From SG8-32-3 sp964514055 (GTDB taxonomy: Archaea > Thermoproteota > Bathyarchaeia > Bathyarchaeales > Bathycorpusculaceae): a stretch of DNA of 64,000 nucleotides. How positions within the stretch are numbered: the first letter of the stretch is position 1; every line of letters starts with the position of its first letter. Position numbers and translations under genes: made by a program. Location of the stretch: the NCBI GenBank assembly GCA_964514055.1, contig CAZEPB010000003.1:1-64000 (forward strand), in the 5' to 3' direction. The notes below the pieces were generated by a model. That model did no database searches. It was not told where the DNA came from and saw nothing but the letters and a program-made list of their open reading frames with translations. Shown here piece by piece: positions 33,588-43,166 of this stretch.

Positions 33588-36077
33588 ATGAAAGCGAAAG
33601 CAAGTTTTTGCTTCTTCCTGGTTATGGCGATTTTAATCTCGGTTTTTCCAACCAACATTTTCGCTGGAACAGCCAACGACACGTGCACTTCTGAACTTTC
33701 CGAACCCCAGCCCATTACAGACTGGTGGCCTATGTTTCGACACGACCTAAGTCATTCGGGCAACTCAAACTCAACAGCACCGAATACAAACCAAACACTG
33801 TGGAAGTTTAACACTGGAGGACAAGTGGGTTCTCCTACTGTGGTCGGAGGCGTTGTTTACGTAGGCTCTTACGACCACAAAATCTACGCTTTTCAGGCTT
33901 CTAACGGCGTGTTAATATGGAACTACACAACCGAGGGCATAGTGGTTTCTCGTCCTGCAGTCGCTAACGGCTTCGTTTACGTAGGCTCAGAAGACAGCCA
34001 AGTCTATGCGCTAAACGCCACCAACGGGGCGCTCGCATGGAACTACACAACAGGCTATTATGTGGATTCAGATCCCGTTGTCTCTGATGGCGTGGTCTAT
34101 GTAAGCTCAGAAGACAGCAGGGTTTACGCGTTAAACGCGACAAACGGAGAACTCGTGTGGAACTACACGACAGGCGGCCAGATCATGTTGTCTTCGCCTG
34201 CGATGACTGACGGCATAGTCTACGTAGGCTCGTTGGACGACCAAGTTTACGCTCTGGCTGCTTCGAACGGAGCCTTAATATGGAATTATACAACTGGCGA
34301 CAACGTAGTTTCTTCCCCTGTTGCTGTCAGCGGCGTGGTCTACGTGGGCTCCTTGGACAACAAGGTCTACGCGCTAAACGCAACCAACGGCGAACTTGTA
34401 TGGAGCTACACGACTGGGGATGATGTGTTTTCTTCACCTGCGGTAGCCAACGGTGTGGTTTACGTGGGTTCACAGGACCAGAGAGTTTACGCACTAAACG
34501 CAACAACAGGCACACCAATATGGAACTACACGACGGAGGGTGGGGTGGCTTCTTCTCCCGCTCTTGCAAACGGCGTGATTTACGTTGGCTCAATAGACAA
34601 CAAGATTTACGCGTTAAACGCAACTAACGGTGACCCCATATGGAACTACACAACGGGGGACATTGTGATTGCTCGTCCTGCGGTGGCTGAAGGAAAAGTC
34701 TACGTAGGATCATGGGATGGCAGGTTTTACGCCCTGAACGCGTCCAACGGTGAACTTTTGTGGGACTACAGAACTGGGGGTAAAGTGGATTCTTCCCCAA
34801 CGGTGGTTGACGGTGTGGTTTACGTCGGTTCACATGACGGCAAAATTTACGCGTTAAACGCTTCTACGGGCATGGTCGGCTTCGATTTGGAGCTGCACAA
34901 CAACGTCATATGGAGCTACGCCACAGACGACATGATCCTGCTGGCTTCTCCCACTGTTGTTGATGGCTTGGTTTACGTTGGCTCTTACGACCACAAAATC
35001 TACGCCTTAAACTCAACAACAGGCAAACACATATGGAATTACACAACAGATGGTCCAGTGGTGTCTTCTCCTGCTGTAGCAAACGACATCGTCTACATAG
35101 GCTCACAAGACCATAAAGTCTACGCCTTAAACGCTTCCACAGGCACTGCCATATGGAACTACACAACAAACGGTGTAATCGTAGTGTCTTCTCCAGCCCT
35201 CGCCGACGACATTTTGTATATAGGCTCAAACGACCACAACGTCTACGCATTAAACGCCACCAACGGAGAACTCCTATGGAACTACACCACTGGCGATGTG
35301 GTGGTTTCTTCCCCTGCCGTAGCTGAAGGCACCGTTTATGTAGGCTCATATGACAACAAGATTTACGCCTTAGACGCCGCCACAGGAGCCTCTGTTTGGA
35401 ATTACACCACTGAGGGTGATGTAGCCTCTTGCCCCGCCGTTGCCAACGGCATAGTCTACGTTGGCTCAGGGGACCACAGGGTCTACGCGTTAAACGCCAC
35501 CACGGGGGCACAAGTATGGAACTACACGACAGGAGGTGAAGTAGCCTCCTCGCCTGCTGTTGCCGACGGCGTGGTCTGTGTAGGCTCATATGACGGTAAA
35601 GTTTATGCTTTGGACGCCGCGACAGGCACACACATGTGGAGCTACACGACAGGCGACTGGGTGGTTTCTTCTCCTGCTATAGCCAACGGCGTGGCTTATG
35701 TAGGCTCATACGACCACATAGTCTACGCTATTGGAACATTATCAAGCGTACAAACTTATTCCGTGTCGTTCACTCAGTCAGGCTTACCGTCTGGAACAGG
35801 TTGGAATGTGACCTTCAACGCAGTGACAAAGGGCTCTACTTCAGATTCAATCGTGTTTAACGTGGCGAACGGTGTCTATGCTTTCTCTGTAACTCCGCCT
35901 GCTGGCTACGAAGCTTCACCTTCATCTGGGTCGATTACCGTAAGCTTTGAGAATGTAAACCAGGAGGTAACCTTTACATCATTCATTCCGTTTTCGTCAA
36001 TAATTGTTCTTTCATTGTTCATCATCATATTGGTAGCCGTGGTTTTGGCAGTCGTACTCTACAGGGGGAAGAAATAG
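33588..36077 (+). CDS. Exported PQQ-like protein (C) with sixteen regular blades
   Basis: The 829-residue protein has a signal peptide (about 1-26), a WWPMFRHDLSHSG start, then sixteen near-identical units of about 41 residues around VVYVGSxDxKVYALNATNG and WNYTTGG. Two eight-bladed propellers are a natural reading; an insert (MVGFDLELHNN) lies between units 9 and 10. A beta domain of the thermopsin type (FTQSGLPSGTGWNVTF, about 740-810) and a C-terminal membrane helix ending YRGKK follow. Almost every unit carries LNAT and WNYT, both N-glycosylation sequons. The DNA repeats about every 123-126 bases. AAGGAG lies seven bases before ATG. Confidence 0.85.
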   Translation: MKAKASFCFFLVMAILISVFPTNIFAGTANDTCTSELSEPQPITDWWPMFRHDLSHSGNSNSTAPNTNQTLWKFNTGGQVGSPTVVGGVVYVGSYDHKIYAFQASNGVLIWNYTTEGIVVSRPAVANGFVYVGSEDSQVYALNATNGALAWNYTTGYYVDSDPVVSDGVVYVSSEDSRVYALNATNGELVWNYTTGGQIMLSSPAMTDGIVYVGSLDDQVYALAASNGALIWNYTTGDNVVSSPVAVSGVVYVGSLDNKVYALNATNGELVWSYTTGDDVFSSPAVANGVVYVGSQDQRVYALNATTGTPIWNYTTEGGVASSPALANGVIYVGSIDNKIYALNATNGDPIWNYTTGDIVIARPAVAEGKVYVGSWDGRFYALNASNGELLWDYRTGGKVDSSPTVVDGVVYVGSHDGKIYALNASTGMVGFDLELHNNVIWSYATDDMILLASPTVVDGLVYVGSYDHKIYALNSTTGKHIWNYTTDGPVVSSPAVANDIVYIGSQDHKVYALNASTGTAIWNYTTNGVIVVSSPALADDILYIGSNDHNVYALNATNGELLWNYTTGDVVVSSPAVAEGTVYVGSYDNKIYALDAATGASVWNYTTEGDVASCPAVANGIVYVGSGDHRVYALNATTGAQVWNYTTGGEVASSPAVADGVVCVGSYDGKVYALDAATGTHMWSYTTGDWVVSSPAIANGVAYVGSYDHIVYAIGTLSSVQTYSVSFTQSGLPSGTGWNVTFNAVTKGSTSDSIVFNVANGVYAFSVTPPAGYEASPSSGSITVSFENVNQEVTFTSFIPFSSIIVLSLFIIILVAVVLAVVLYRGKK
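33780..35740 (+). repeat. Coding tandem repeat, about 16 units of 120-130 bp
   Basis: The blades of the exported propeller protein C form a coding DNA repeat with unit length about 123-126 bp, containing tggaactacac and gtttacgt(a/t)ggctc cores. Units differ by scattered, often synonymous substitutions. It is a natural substrate for slippage or recombination and is a likely place for assembly errors. Confidence 0.8.
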
Positions 36078-36241
36078 GGTACATCGAGTGGCTCTCATGC
36101 AAAATAGCAAAACAACCTGAAGTCTACTTTCCCCGCATGATTCGCTCAAACCTTATTAATGAGCAAAATATTGAAATCCTGACTGACATGTCACGAGAAC
36201 TGTTAATCACGCCGACAGTTTTCGCCCATGGGGATTAAGAA

Positions 36242-37651
36242 ATGGAGAAGAAGGCAAATAAAACGAAGATAGCGTTGATAAACACGCCTCTTCTGGAGGG
36301 GGTTGCTCACCACCCGCTTTTCCCGCCCATCGGCTTGGCATACTTGGCGGCTGTGTTGGAGCAAAACGACTTTGAAGTAACAATAATGGACTGCCCAGTA
36401 TGCGAGATAAACCATGAGAAACTGGGGGCTGATCTGGCTTCTTTTGAGCCGACTTTAGTGGGCATAGGCTCCATGACGCCTACCATAGAGTCAGCTCTCA
36501 AATCGGCGCGTGTTGCAAAAGAAGTGTGCCCAGACGCCAAAGTCGTGATTGGAGGTCCCCACGCTACTTTTATGGATAGAGAAACTCTCGCTGAAGAGCC
36601 AGCAACCGACGTTGTGGTGAGAGGCGAGGGAGAAGAAACTCTGTTAGAACTCGTACAGCGGTTGCCTAGTCTATCAAAACTTGAGGACGTTAAAGGCATA
36701 ACTTTCAGGAAAAACGGTCAAATAATTCGAACGCCTGACAGACCCTTCATTCAAAACCTTGACGCGCTGCCACGTCCCGCATACAAGTATGTTCCCATCG
36801 AGAAGTACAGGATTACGGGAAAAAGGCTTCTTCCGATTATGACCAGCAGGGGATGCCCTTTTCAATGTTCTTTTTGCGTGGCATCTCAGATGTTTGGGGC
36901 AGGGTTCAGGGCAAGAAGCCCGGAGAACGTGCTGGACGAGTTGGAATGGCTGAGAGACGAGTACGGCGCTGAAGGCATAGCGTTCCAAGATGACACTTTA
37001 ACGTTTAACAGGAAGAGAATACTTGAAATCTGCGACGGAATCATAGACAGAAAGATAAACCTTCCATGGGGCTGCGGAACCAGAGCAGACGTTGTCACCA
37101 AAGAAGTTTTGGATAAGATGCAGAAGGCACACTGCAACGAAGTGTGTTTCGGCGTGGAATCTGGCTGTCAAAGAATCCGAGATGCCTTGAAGAAAAGGGT
37201 TTCAACGGAACAGATCGAAAACGCGATTAAATGGGCAAAAGAAGCGGGCATATTCGTCACGGTGTCGGTGATTTTAGGGTACCCTGGAGAAACAAAAGAA
37301 ACATTGCAGCAAACTCTTGACTTCGTCCGCAAAGTCGAGCCTGATGATGTGTGGTTATGTCATGCAACGCCTTACCCTGGAACGGAACTCCGCGCCCTAG
37401 TTGAGAGCAACGGATGGAAGATGTCGGAGGACTGGACCCTGTACAACACTATGCACCCTATCTTTGAGGACCCTCTTTTGCCTGCGGAAGAGATTGCTAA
37501 GATGAGAAAAGCCTTTTACGACAAGTTCTACTCTCCGCGGTATGTTCTTCGGCAAGCTGTGAAAGGATACTTGAAAGGCAACTTGTACAGCAAGATAATG
37601 GCCCGAACCGCCGTGAATTACCTGCTCTGGCGAGCAAAAGCCAAAGTTTAA
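36242..37651 (+). CDS. B12-binding-domain radical SAM protein (no. 5)
   Basis: A 469-residue class B radical SAM protein: LINTPLLEG (for the usual VNPP), IGLAYLAAVLEQNDFEV, VIGGPHATFMD, VRGEGEETLLEL, CxxxCxxC in SRGCPFQCSFCVAS, FRARSPENVLDELEWL, FGVESGCQRIRDA and YPGETKETLQ. Closest to no. 4 in the window. It is followed by the opposite-strand propeller gene D with 160 bases between. ATG 36242 is the start; the upstream ribosome site is weak. The substrate is unknown. Confidence 0.86.
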   Translation: MEKKANKTKIALINTPLLEGVAHHPLFPPIGLAYLAAVLEQNDFEVTIMDCPVCEINHEKLGADLASFEPTLVGIGSMTPTIESALKSARVAKEVCPDAKVVIGGPHATFMDRETLAEEPATDVVVRGEGEETLLELVQRLPSLSKLEDVKGITFRKNGQIIRTPDRPFIQNLDALPRPAYKYVPIEKYRITGKRLLPIMTSRGCPFQCSFCVASQMFGAGFRARSPENVLDELEWLRDEYGAEGIAFQDDTLTFNRKRILEICDGIIDRKINLPWGCGTRADVVTKEVLDKMQKAHCNEVCFGVESGCQRIRDALKKRVSTEQIENAIKWAKEAGIFVTVSVILGYPGETKETLQQTLDFVRKVEPDDVWLCHATPYPGTELRALVESNGWKMSEDWTLYNTMHPIFEDPLLPAEEIAKMRKAFYDKFYSPRYVLRQAVKGYLKGNLYSKIMARTAVNYLLWRAKAKV

Positions 37652-37770
37652 CCTTGGAAGTAGCGGCAACTTTGCTTTTACAAAATCTCGATGACTATAC
37701 TGCCATCGTTATTCAGCCAAAATCCTTTCAGCACTTCAAGTTGAGTTTAGTTTTTCAACGTAAAGAAACA

Positions 37771-37785
37771 CAAAAAAAGGGAAAG
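37771..37785 (-). terminator. T-rich terminator of propeller gene D
   Basis: On the minus strand CTTTCCCTTTTTTTG follows the stop at 37812 within about 30 bases. It resembles the terminator of paralogue A in having a C run before the T run. Confidence 0.35.
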
Positions 37786-37811
37786 TGAAGTTTTGGTTCT
37801 TGTGGGTTGCT

Positions 37812-40439
37812 TTAGCGTTTTCTGAGCATCAGTATCAGTATGACGCCGACTACTGCTATCGCGATGATTATGCCTGCTGTTGCTGGAACGAAGTACAGGT
37901 CAGCTGCGGACGCTGGCGTTGGTGTCGGCGGTGGAGTAGCTTCAGGCGCTTCAGTTACGCCTACGGCGGTATTCGCGTGTGAAGGCCAGTAGCCCTCGGA
38001 GCCTGTGAACGTTGCCATAACGGTGTACTCGCCTGGAACTAGCGGCTCCCACAGTAGCTTAAAGTTGCCGTCTGCGTCAGTTGTGGTTGTGCCGATGTCG
38101 TAGATGTTGCCGTTCGGGTCAAACACCGACAGGGTGACTTCAACGCCAGTAGCGTTAGACGGACGCGCAAACTGTTTGTACACGTACAGCATCCAGTCGC
38201 TCATGCTGCCGTCAGAGACAGCGGGAACGCCATGTGGAAAACGAGCCTGTAAAGAATAATCCTCCGTACCCGGAGAAATATCCATAACGGTGCCTTCCAC
38301 CAGTACGCTGCTGCCGTGCACTGAAACCTTCGGCGACGCCGTAACCGTGGTCTCGCTTGGACCTTTACCTATGCCGTATGCGCGCTGGTCATACGTGTCC
38401 TGAGTGGCTATTATGCTGTCTCCGATAATTGCGTGTCCGCCCCAGTGGGTTTGACGGAACAAGCCGTCTACTCTCCATATTACTTCTCCAGTTGTTGCGT
38501 TAAGGCATGTGAACGGTGCACCACGTGGTCTTGGGTCAATTGGAGAGTGCTCCTCGTGACCTATGTAGATTTTTCCGTCAGAAATGAACAGTATGCGGTT
38601 CCACCAGTCGTTAGCCCACAAGATTTCCGAGTATGTATCGGTTGCGTGGTAATCCCACAGTTTATCGCCTGTCTTTATGTCGTAACAGTATAATACTCCG
38701 CTGGCGCCGCTTGAGTAGAGCCTGTCTTCAACGATGGCACTTGTCGTGGATACGTATATTTGCAGGTAGTACTCTGGATCATCAGTTTTCCATAGATATT
38801 TCCCTGACTCTGTGCTGAAGCCATAATAACTGCGTTCCTCTTTTGCCCATATTGTTAGAACGCCGCCCACGCCGTTTGAACTTATGGCTGCAGTGCTTAA
38901 AGTTAAGTTGCCCGTAGCCCAGTCACTAGGTGGAGTCCAGGTTTCATCGAACAGCACTCGTCCTACTTCACCGTTCGATGAGTTCAGGTTCAAGCCCCAC
39001 AAGTTGACTTTTGTGTTGCTTATGCTTCCACCGATTATTCTATCTTCCAGAACGCTGATGACTCCTCCTGTTAAGGGCGTTTGCGTTTGTATGGTCTTGT
39101 TCCAGTGATATCCAGCTACACCAAAGGGCGTATTAGGTGTTACAACTGGGTTGCCCCAAAAGTCAACGATGGGGTCTGTTGCGCCGACGGTCTTTCCCAT
39201 AGGTTGCCACTGACCATATTGCATTGAGCCTAACTCTGTGCTTGCGTACAGCTGAGGTATGTTAGTTGAATTCCACAAAGTCATCCATTGAGGGTCAGCT
39301 TCTAAGTCAACCGTGTAGATTAGGAATTCACCTTTTGGACCGCGCACCATGCTGCCATCAGGAATGCCAACTAAAGTGTACACCAAGTCTCCAGTGAATG
39401 GGTCAAACGCAGTCCAAGTTGTTGGCAAGAAAGTGAAGGTAATAAAATCAAAGCCTCCAGTTTCTACCCACAAGTAGTCGTAAACGCCGTGGTAATCATA
39501 TGTGTCCCAGTACATCAGTTGACCCCGCGTAAAAGTTCGGTTGTCCAGCAAAGGCTTAGACCATAGCACTTCACCTGTATGTAGATCTACACAAACAGTT
39601 TCCTTGTATACATCATTTCCCGCGTATTTCTCAAAGTATAGTTTTCCAGCTATGATTAGTGGATTTCCTCCGCCAAATATGCCTGCACCAAATTTGCCTT
39701 CGTACGCATCTCCCATGTCAAATGAGTGTTCAGTATATCCTTCGCTGTTATCAAGTGCGCCTCCGACGGTGCCTCCTGACGTGAAGGGCATTGTCCAAAG
39801 AATGTGTGCAGTTTCTGGTGCGTCGTTGTAAGGAGCGTACAGATTACGAGGATTCTCCAGCCAGCTTCCTGCAATCTGAGCCCATTCTCTATGCTGCGCA
39901 TCGAAGGGACGAGTCCAGTATTCAGTTGGCAACGGGACGCCTGGATAATACTCTATCGGCTCATCCAGTACGACAAGCTCCAGTACTTCGCTAGTGCTAG
40001 CTTCCATCAATGTACCTGCGGGTATTGTCTCTCCAAAAAAACCGCTAACTCCGTTCTCACACACTTGCTCAGGGAAGTTCGTCACCATATAGTAAGTGCC
40101 GACTTGATCAGGCACAAATACTGTGCCCGTTCCACCAGTCGAATCGGTCCTGAACCCTTTTCCATCATTATCCAGAATTATAGTTTCCTCGTCGGGCGTT
40201 GTAACCGTTACTGTCAGACCCTCCCAGCCATCGGGTTGAAGCGACAACTGATCTGTAATTCCAATGTGGAGCAACACTTCTTGCCCAACACCTACGGGGT
40301 TAGGCACAGCACCAATGAAAGCATAAGTCTTCTTGCTATTTTCCTGTGCGATAGCTGGCAAAGCAACAAGCGTGATAGCCATAGTAAACGTCAGAAACAA
40401 AGCGATAGCAATAGCAGTATTACTTCTCGATTTTGTCAT
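37812..40439 (-). CDS. Exported membrane-anchored PQQ-like beta-propeller protein (D)
   Basis: The 875-residue protein is a full-length paralogue of A (17773-20328). Both have a signal peptide, an Ig-like domain with YxFIGAVPNPVGVGQEVLL or its equivalent, a PQQ-like propeller, a second Ig-like domain (SDWMLYVYKQFARPSN) and a TPPPTPTPA linker, and end in a membrane helix with MLRKR or MLRRR. They also share GDAYEGKF, IGKGPSETTVTA and HEEHSPIDPRPRGAPF-type segments. The regular blade strands (LWSKPLL, EVIWRVDGLF) lie between about 240 and 680. Outside the cell, C-terminally anchored. GGAG precedes the ATG by eight bases; TATA box at 40487-40496. Confidence 0.83.
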   Translation of the reverse strand: MTKSRSNTAIAIALFLTFTMAITLVALPAIAQENSKKTYAFIGAVPNPVGVGQEVLLHIGITDQLSLQPDGWEGLTVTVTTPDEETIILDNDGKGFRTDSTGGTGTVFVPDQVGTYYMVTNFPEQVCENGVSGFFGETIPAGTLMEASTSEVLELVVLDEPIEYYPGVPLPTEYWTRPFDAQHREWAQIAGSWLENPRNLYAPYNDAPETAHILWTMPFTSGGTVGGALDNSEGYTEHSFDMGDAYEGKFGAGIFGGGNPLIIAGKLYFEKYAGNDVYKETVCVDLHTGEVLWSKPLLDNRTFTRGQLMYWDTYDYHGVYDYLWVETGGFDFITFTFLPTTWTAFDPFTGDLVYTLVGIPDGSMVRGPKGEFLIYTVDLEADPQWMTLWNSTNIPQLYASTELGSMQYGQWQPMGKTVGATDPIVDFWGNPVVTPNTPFGVAGYHWNKTIQTQTPLTGGVISVLEDRIIGGSISNTKVNLWGLNLNSSNGEVGRVLFDETWTPPSDWATGNLTLSTAAISSNGVGGVLTIWAKEERSYYGFSTESGKYLWKTDDPEYYLQIYVSTTSAIVEDRLYSSGASGVLYCYDIKTGDKLWDYHATDTYSEILWANDWWNRILFISDGKIYIGHEEHSPIDPRPRGAPFTCLNATTGEVIWRVDGLFRQTHWGGHAIIGDSIIATQDTYDQRAYGIGKGPSETTVTASPKVSVHGSSVLVEGTVMDISPGTEDYSLQARFPHGVPAVSDGSMSDWMLYVYKQFARPSNATGVEVTLSVFDPNGNIYDIGTTTTDADGNFKLLWEPLVPGEYTVMATFTGSEGYWPSHANTAVGVTEAPEATPPPTPTPASAADLYFVPATAGIIIAIAVVGVILILMLRKR

Positions 40440-40486
40440 TCTCTTTTCTCCTTAAATTTTATGGAGATTGGTATGATTGCAGTTTT

Positions 40487-40496
40487 CTTATAAATT
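40487..40496 (-). promoter_or_regulatory. TATA box of propeller gene D
   Basis: The minus strand reads AATTTATAAG about 48 bases before the ATG at 40439, the same spacing as in paralogue A. The rest of the 309-base gap (40440-40748) holds the plus-strand leader of the HemN-like gene, with no other gene visible. Confidence 0.45.
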
Positions 40497-40748
40497 TTTG
40501 CAAAATTCGCCTTTTCAACGCTAATTAATTCAACACACCTAATCAGCAAAGACAAGGGTGAATTGGGAAACTATCCTGAAAACAAGATTGATAATCGGAA
40601 TCGAGAAAACCAGTGGCGCAACCCGCCACATAGAAGCTAGCGCCCAAGAATCCAAGTCACTAAGGACAGTTTTTGAGAATCGAGATTTTTAACGGAAGCT
40701 TTATTATGTTATCGAACGGTTTTTAACTTGCAAGCGAGGAAGCTAACG

Positions 40749-42059
40749 ATGAAAAAAGCTGGACTTGAACAGAACAGAACAGAAGTTTACGATTCAAGAG
40801 AAAACTGGCCGCCCTACACTTACAGGGATTACCCAGACATAAAACCTGAAACGTACGAATCATTTATGGAGTTCTTGTCAACCGAGAATACGTCGAAAAA
40901 ACTGATGGAGTTGCAGCCGTGGATATCCCTCTGCGACTCGAGGTGCGCTTTCTGTTATTTTCCAACTACACCCACAAGCAAAGCAAATATAGAGCTTTAC
41001 CTTGCAGCGCTGAAAAAAGAGTTGGATATGTACGCTAAGACGAAGTACGTGAAGACAAGCGTATTCGACGAAATAGTTTTGGGTGGTGGAACACCAAGCG
41101 TTCTTTCGGCTGAGCAGATGATAGACCTTATTGACTTCTGCAAAGAACGGTTCACTACCAACGAAGAATACTTCATCAAAGTCTCGGGTTCCTCGAAGAC
41201 GCTTGCACTAAACAAAATTGACAAGCTCGCAGCCTATGGCGTGTACCAACTGGACGTGGGCGCCCAAACCTTCGACGACAAACTCAGAAAAATGCTGTGC
41301 TTGCCCGACACAGCGAAAAGTGTGGAAAAAGCCATCAAGCACGCTAAGAAACTTGGCTTGTGTGTGTGCGTGGATCTCATGTACAATCTTCCAGGTCAAA
41401 CAATGGAAAGCTGGGTAAACACGTTGAAAAAGGCCATAGAATTGGACGTTGAGATTGATGCCTATTCATTGCATGTAGACCCAGGTACCCCACTTGAAAA
41501 AATGATCGCGAAGGGAGTGACACCTCCGCAGGGAAACGCGGAATACGAGAAACAACAGTACTTAACTGCCTACAAGCTGTTGACTGAAGCAGGCTACAAG
41601 GCTGTTGGCCACGACCGCTTTTCCAGAGTAGAGTGGCACTTCAGAGAGAATTGCCTGAACGGTTGGCCTTGGGGAGGCATATTAACCACGGGTGCAGGCT
41701 GCTTTATGGGATATTTGCAGAAATTCTCGTATTCCAATATCGAAGATATAACCGCGTACATGACAGCCGTCAACGCTGGAAGACTACCGATTAGCAGGCT
41801 TTCAAAATCCACAGATGAAGACATGATGAGAAGAACCATGACAAGGCTTTACTTACGGCTTCCAGTAAACAAGATAGAATTCAAGCAGAAATTCGGGAAA
41901 GTACCTGAAGAAGTTTTCCCACAGCAACTTCAGAGGCTACAGGAAAAGGGGCTAATCGAGATTGACGCCAAACAAATCAGAATAACAAAACTCGGCGACA
42001 TATGGAAAGGAAACATCGCATGGGAATTCGCGCCAGAAAACCTCTCCCAAAATAAATAA
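40749..42059 (+). CDS. HemN-like radical SAM protein
   Basis: The 436-residue protein belongs to the HemN/HemW/HutW group by CxxxCxxC at C62, C66 and C69 (LCDSRCAFC), VLGGGTPSVLS, SGSSKTLALNKI, GVYQLDVGAQTFD and a C-terminal winged-helix-like region. Unlike HemN itself it has an extended N terminus (about 55 residues) without obvious motif. Family members act as oxygen-independent coproporphyrinogen oxidases, as heme chaperones (HemW) or in heme degradation; nothing in the neighbourhood decides between these. I chose ATG 40749 over TTG 40728 because GAGGAAG sits seven bases before it. Confidence 0.83.
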   Translation: MKKAGLEQNRTEVYDSRENWPPYTYRDYPDIKPETYESFMEFLSTENTSKKLMELQPWISLCDSRCAFCYFPTTPTSKANIELYLAALKKELDMYAKTKYVKTSVFDEIVLGGGTPSVLSAEQMIDLIDFCKERFTTNEEYFIKVSGSSKTLALNKIDKLAAYGVYQLDVGAQTFDDKLRKMLCLPDTAKSVEKAIKHAKKLGLCVCVDLMYNLPGQTMESWVNTLKKAIELDVEIDAYSLHVDPGTPLEKMIAKGVTPPQGNAEYEKQQYLTAYKLLTEAGYKAVGHDRFSRVEWHFRENCLNGWPWGGILTTGAGCFMGYLQKFSYSNIEDITAYMTAVNAGRLPISRLSKSTDEDMMRRTMTRLYLRLPVNKIEFKQKFGKVPEEVFPQQLQRLQEKGLIEIDAKQIRITKLGDIWKGNIAWEFAPENLSQNK

Positions 42060-42160
42060 CCATTTTTCCATCAATTCTCAAATGCTTGGTCATTCGCCCT
42101 TATCGTTATTTTGACTTAGCAGAAAACGTTCGAAATAATCACTTCATTAACTTAAATGAA

Positions 42161-42183
42161 TTATAAAAAAAATAAAAAGAAAT
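42161..42183 (-). terminator. T-rich terminator of the 42190-42900 gene
   Basis: On the minus strand ATTTCTTTTTATTTTTTTTATAA begins seven bases after the stop at 42190, a strong intrinsic archaeal terminator. Confidence 0.55.
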
Positions 42184-42189
42184 GGGGTG

Positions 42190-42900
42190 CTAGTAGTGAC
42201 CGCCAGGCATAAGTCCGTACCAAGTCATCACTTTAGCAATAATCGGCACCAGTATACCAAGGATTATCATCGGTAGCATCACTGTGAATAATGCAAAGCC
42301 TGGGTTGGCCTGTGCCATCCAAGCACCACTTGCGACCGTCATGTTGAGAGCGAACTGTATCACTGCCACAGTTACGCAAGCTGTCATACTTGCGCCCAGC
42401 ATTCTCTTGAAACTATAAGATTTGTTGTTCAAAGCGCCTGCAACGTAGCCTAGCAGAATACAGCCCACGATGTAGTTTCCGATGAAGCTTGGATCGGTAA
42501 ACAGATTCGCCGTGTAATCTATACCCATCTGAGCACCTAACCCTCCCAATTCAGGACTTCTACCGTATGTTGTGAGGGTCCACCAAGTGTTGTAGGCAGC
42601 GAAAGCAATGTAGTACAAAGAACCCGTTATGAAACCAATGCCGCCGCCAGCCCATTTGTTCCAGATTAAGCCGAACAGAATCGGTATTCCAAAAATGATC
42701 ATCGATGCAAAGCCATGTGTCAATATCACAGTTATGTATGCGAGGTCAGAAGCGCCTTCACCCGTTACTGGGTCACCAGCTGGGAACCAAGTATCAAGTG
42801 CGGGTTTAAGTATGGCTGGGAAAGCAATTATCACGATGGCGATGATTACTGGTATCACTAAGCCGTAGAGGATATCAGAGCGTTTGAATGGTTCCGTCAA
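42190..42900 (-). CDS. Unrecognised six-helix membrane protein upstream of the RnfD-like gene
   Basis: The 236-residue protein has about six hydrophobic segments (near 13-30, 55-80, 85-105, 140-160, 170-190 and 200-230) and little else. The first loop is acidic and Pro/Gly-rich (WFPAGDPVTGEGASD). I recognise no family; RnfA, RnfE and NqrD are about this size but the sequence does not show their motifs. TTG 42900 with AGGG before it is the best start. It has its own terminator and is separated from the RnfD-ferredoxin gene by 266 bases; both lie on the minus strand, so RnfD comes first. Confidence 0.6.
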   Translation of the reverse strand: MTEPFKRSDILYGLVIPVIIAIVIIAFPAILKPALDTWFPAGDPVTGEGASDLAYITVILTHGFASMIIFGIPILFGLIWNKWAGGGIGFITGSLYYIAFAAYNTWWTLTTYGRSPELGGLGAQMGIDYTANLFTDPSFIGNYIVGCILLGYVAGALNNKSYSFKRMLGASMTACVTVAVIQFALNMTVASGAWMAQANPGFALFTVMLPMIILGILVPIIAKVMTWYGLMPGGHY

Positions 42901-43130
42901 TTTTTATCCCTTTTTCACTATTACGTTTGGGCGTGTTAATAAATTTAATCCCTAAAACTCCATTATCAAAAAACGAATAGGACACACAAAACCTCATTGC
43001 GATTGACAACAGGTAGGCTATTCCCAAGATTTATCTGAGCCTATGAAGCTGTTTCCCGTATTCTCTTAACAAGTTTGTTGGGAAAACCGAATTCAATTAA
43101 GTCATAGAACTTCAAAGGTTAAGATGGTAG

Positions 43131-43158
43131 AAAAAAAGGAATAAAAAAAGAAAAAAAT
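43131..43158 (-). terminator. T-rich terminator of the RnfD-ferredoxin gene
   Basis: Three runs of six or seven T on the minus strand just after the stop at 43167. It separates this gene from the membrane protein at 42190. The remainder of the gap (42901-43130) shows an A/T-rich leader and no gene. Confidence 0.5.
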
Positions 43159-43166
43159 GGCAGAAG

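Noticed and set aside
34327..35631. Long antisense frames opposite the propeller repeat
   Set aside because: Arg/Pro/Leu-rich products that repeat with the blade period; they only reflect the coding repeat on the other strand.
33780..35740. Regular ~125-bp repeats as a possible CRISPR or satellite array
   Set aside because: Units are in frame, translate to propeller blades, and there are no unique spacers of CRISPR length.
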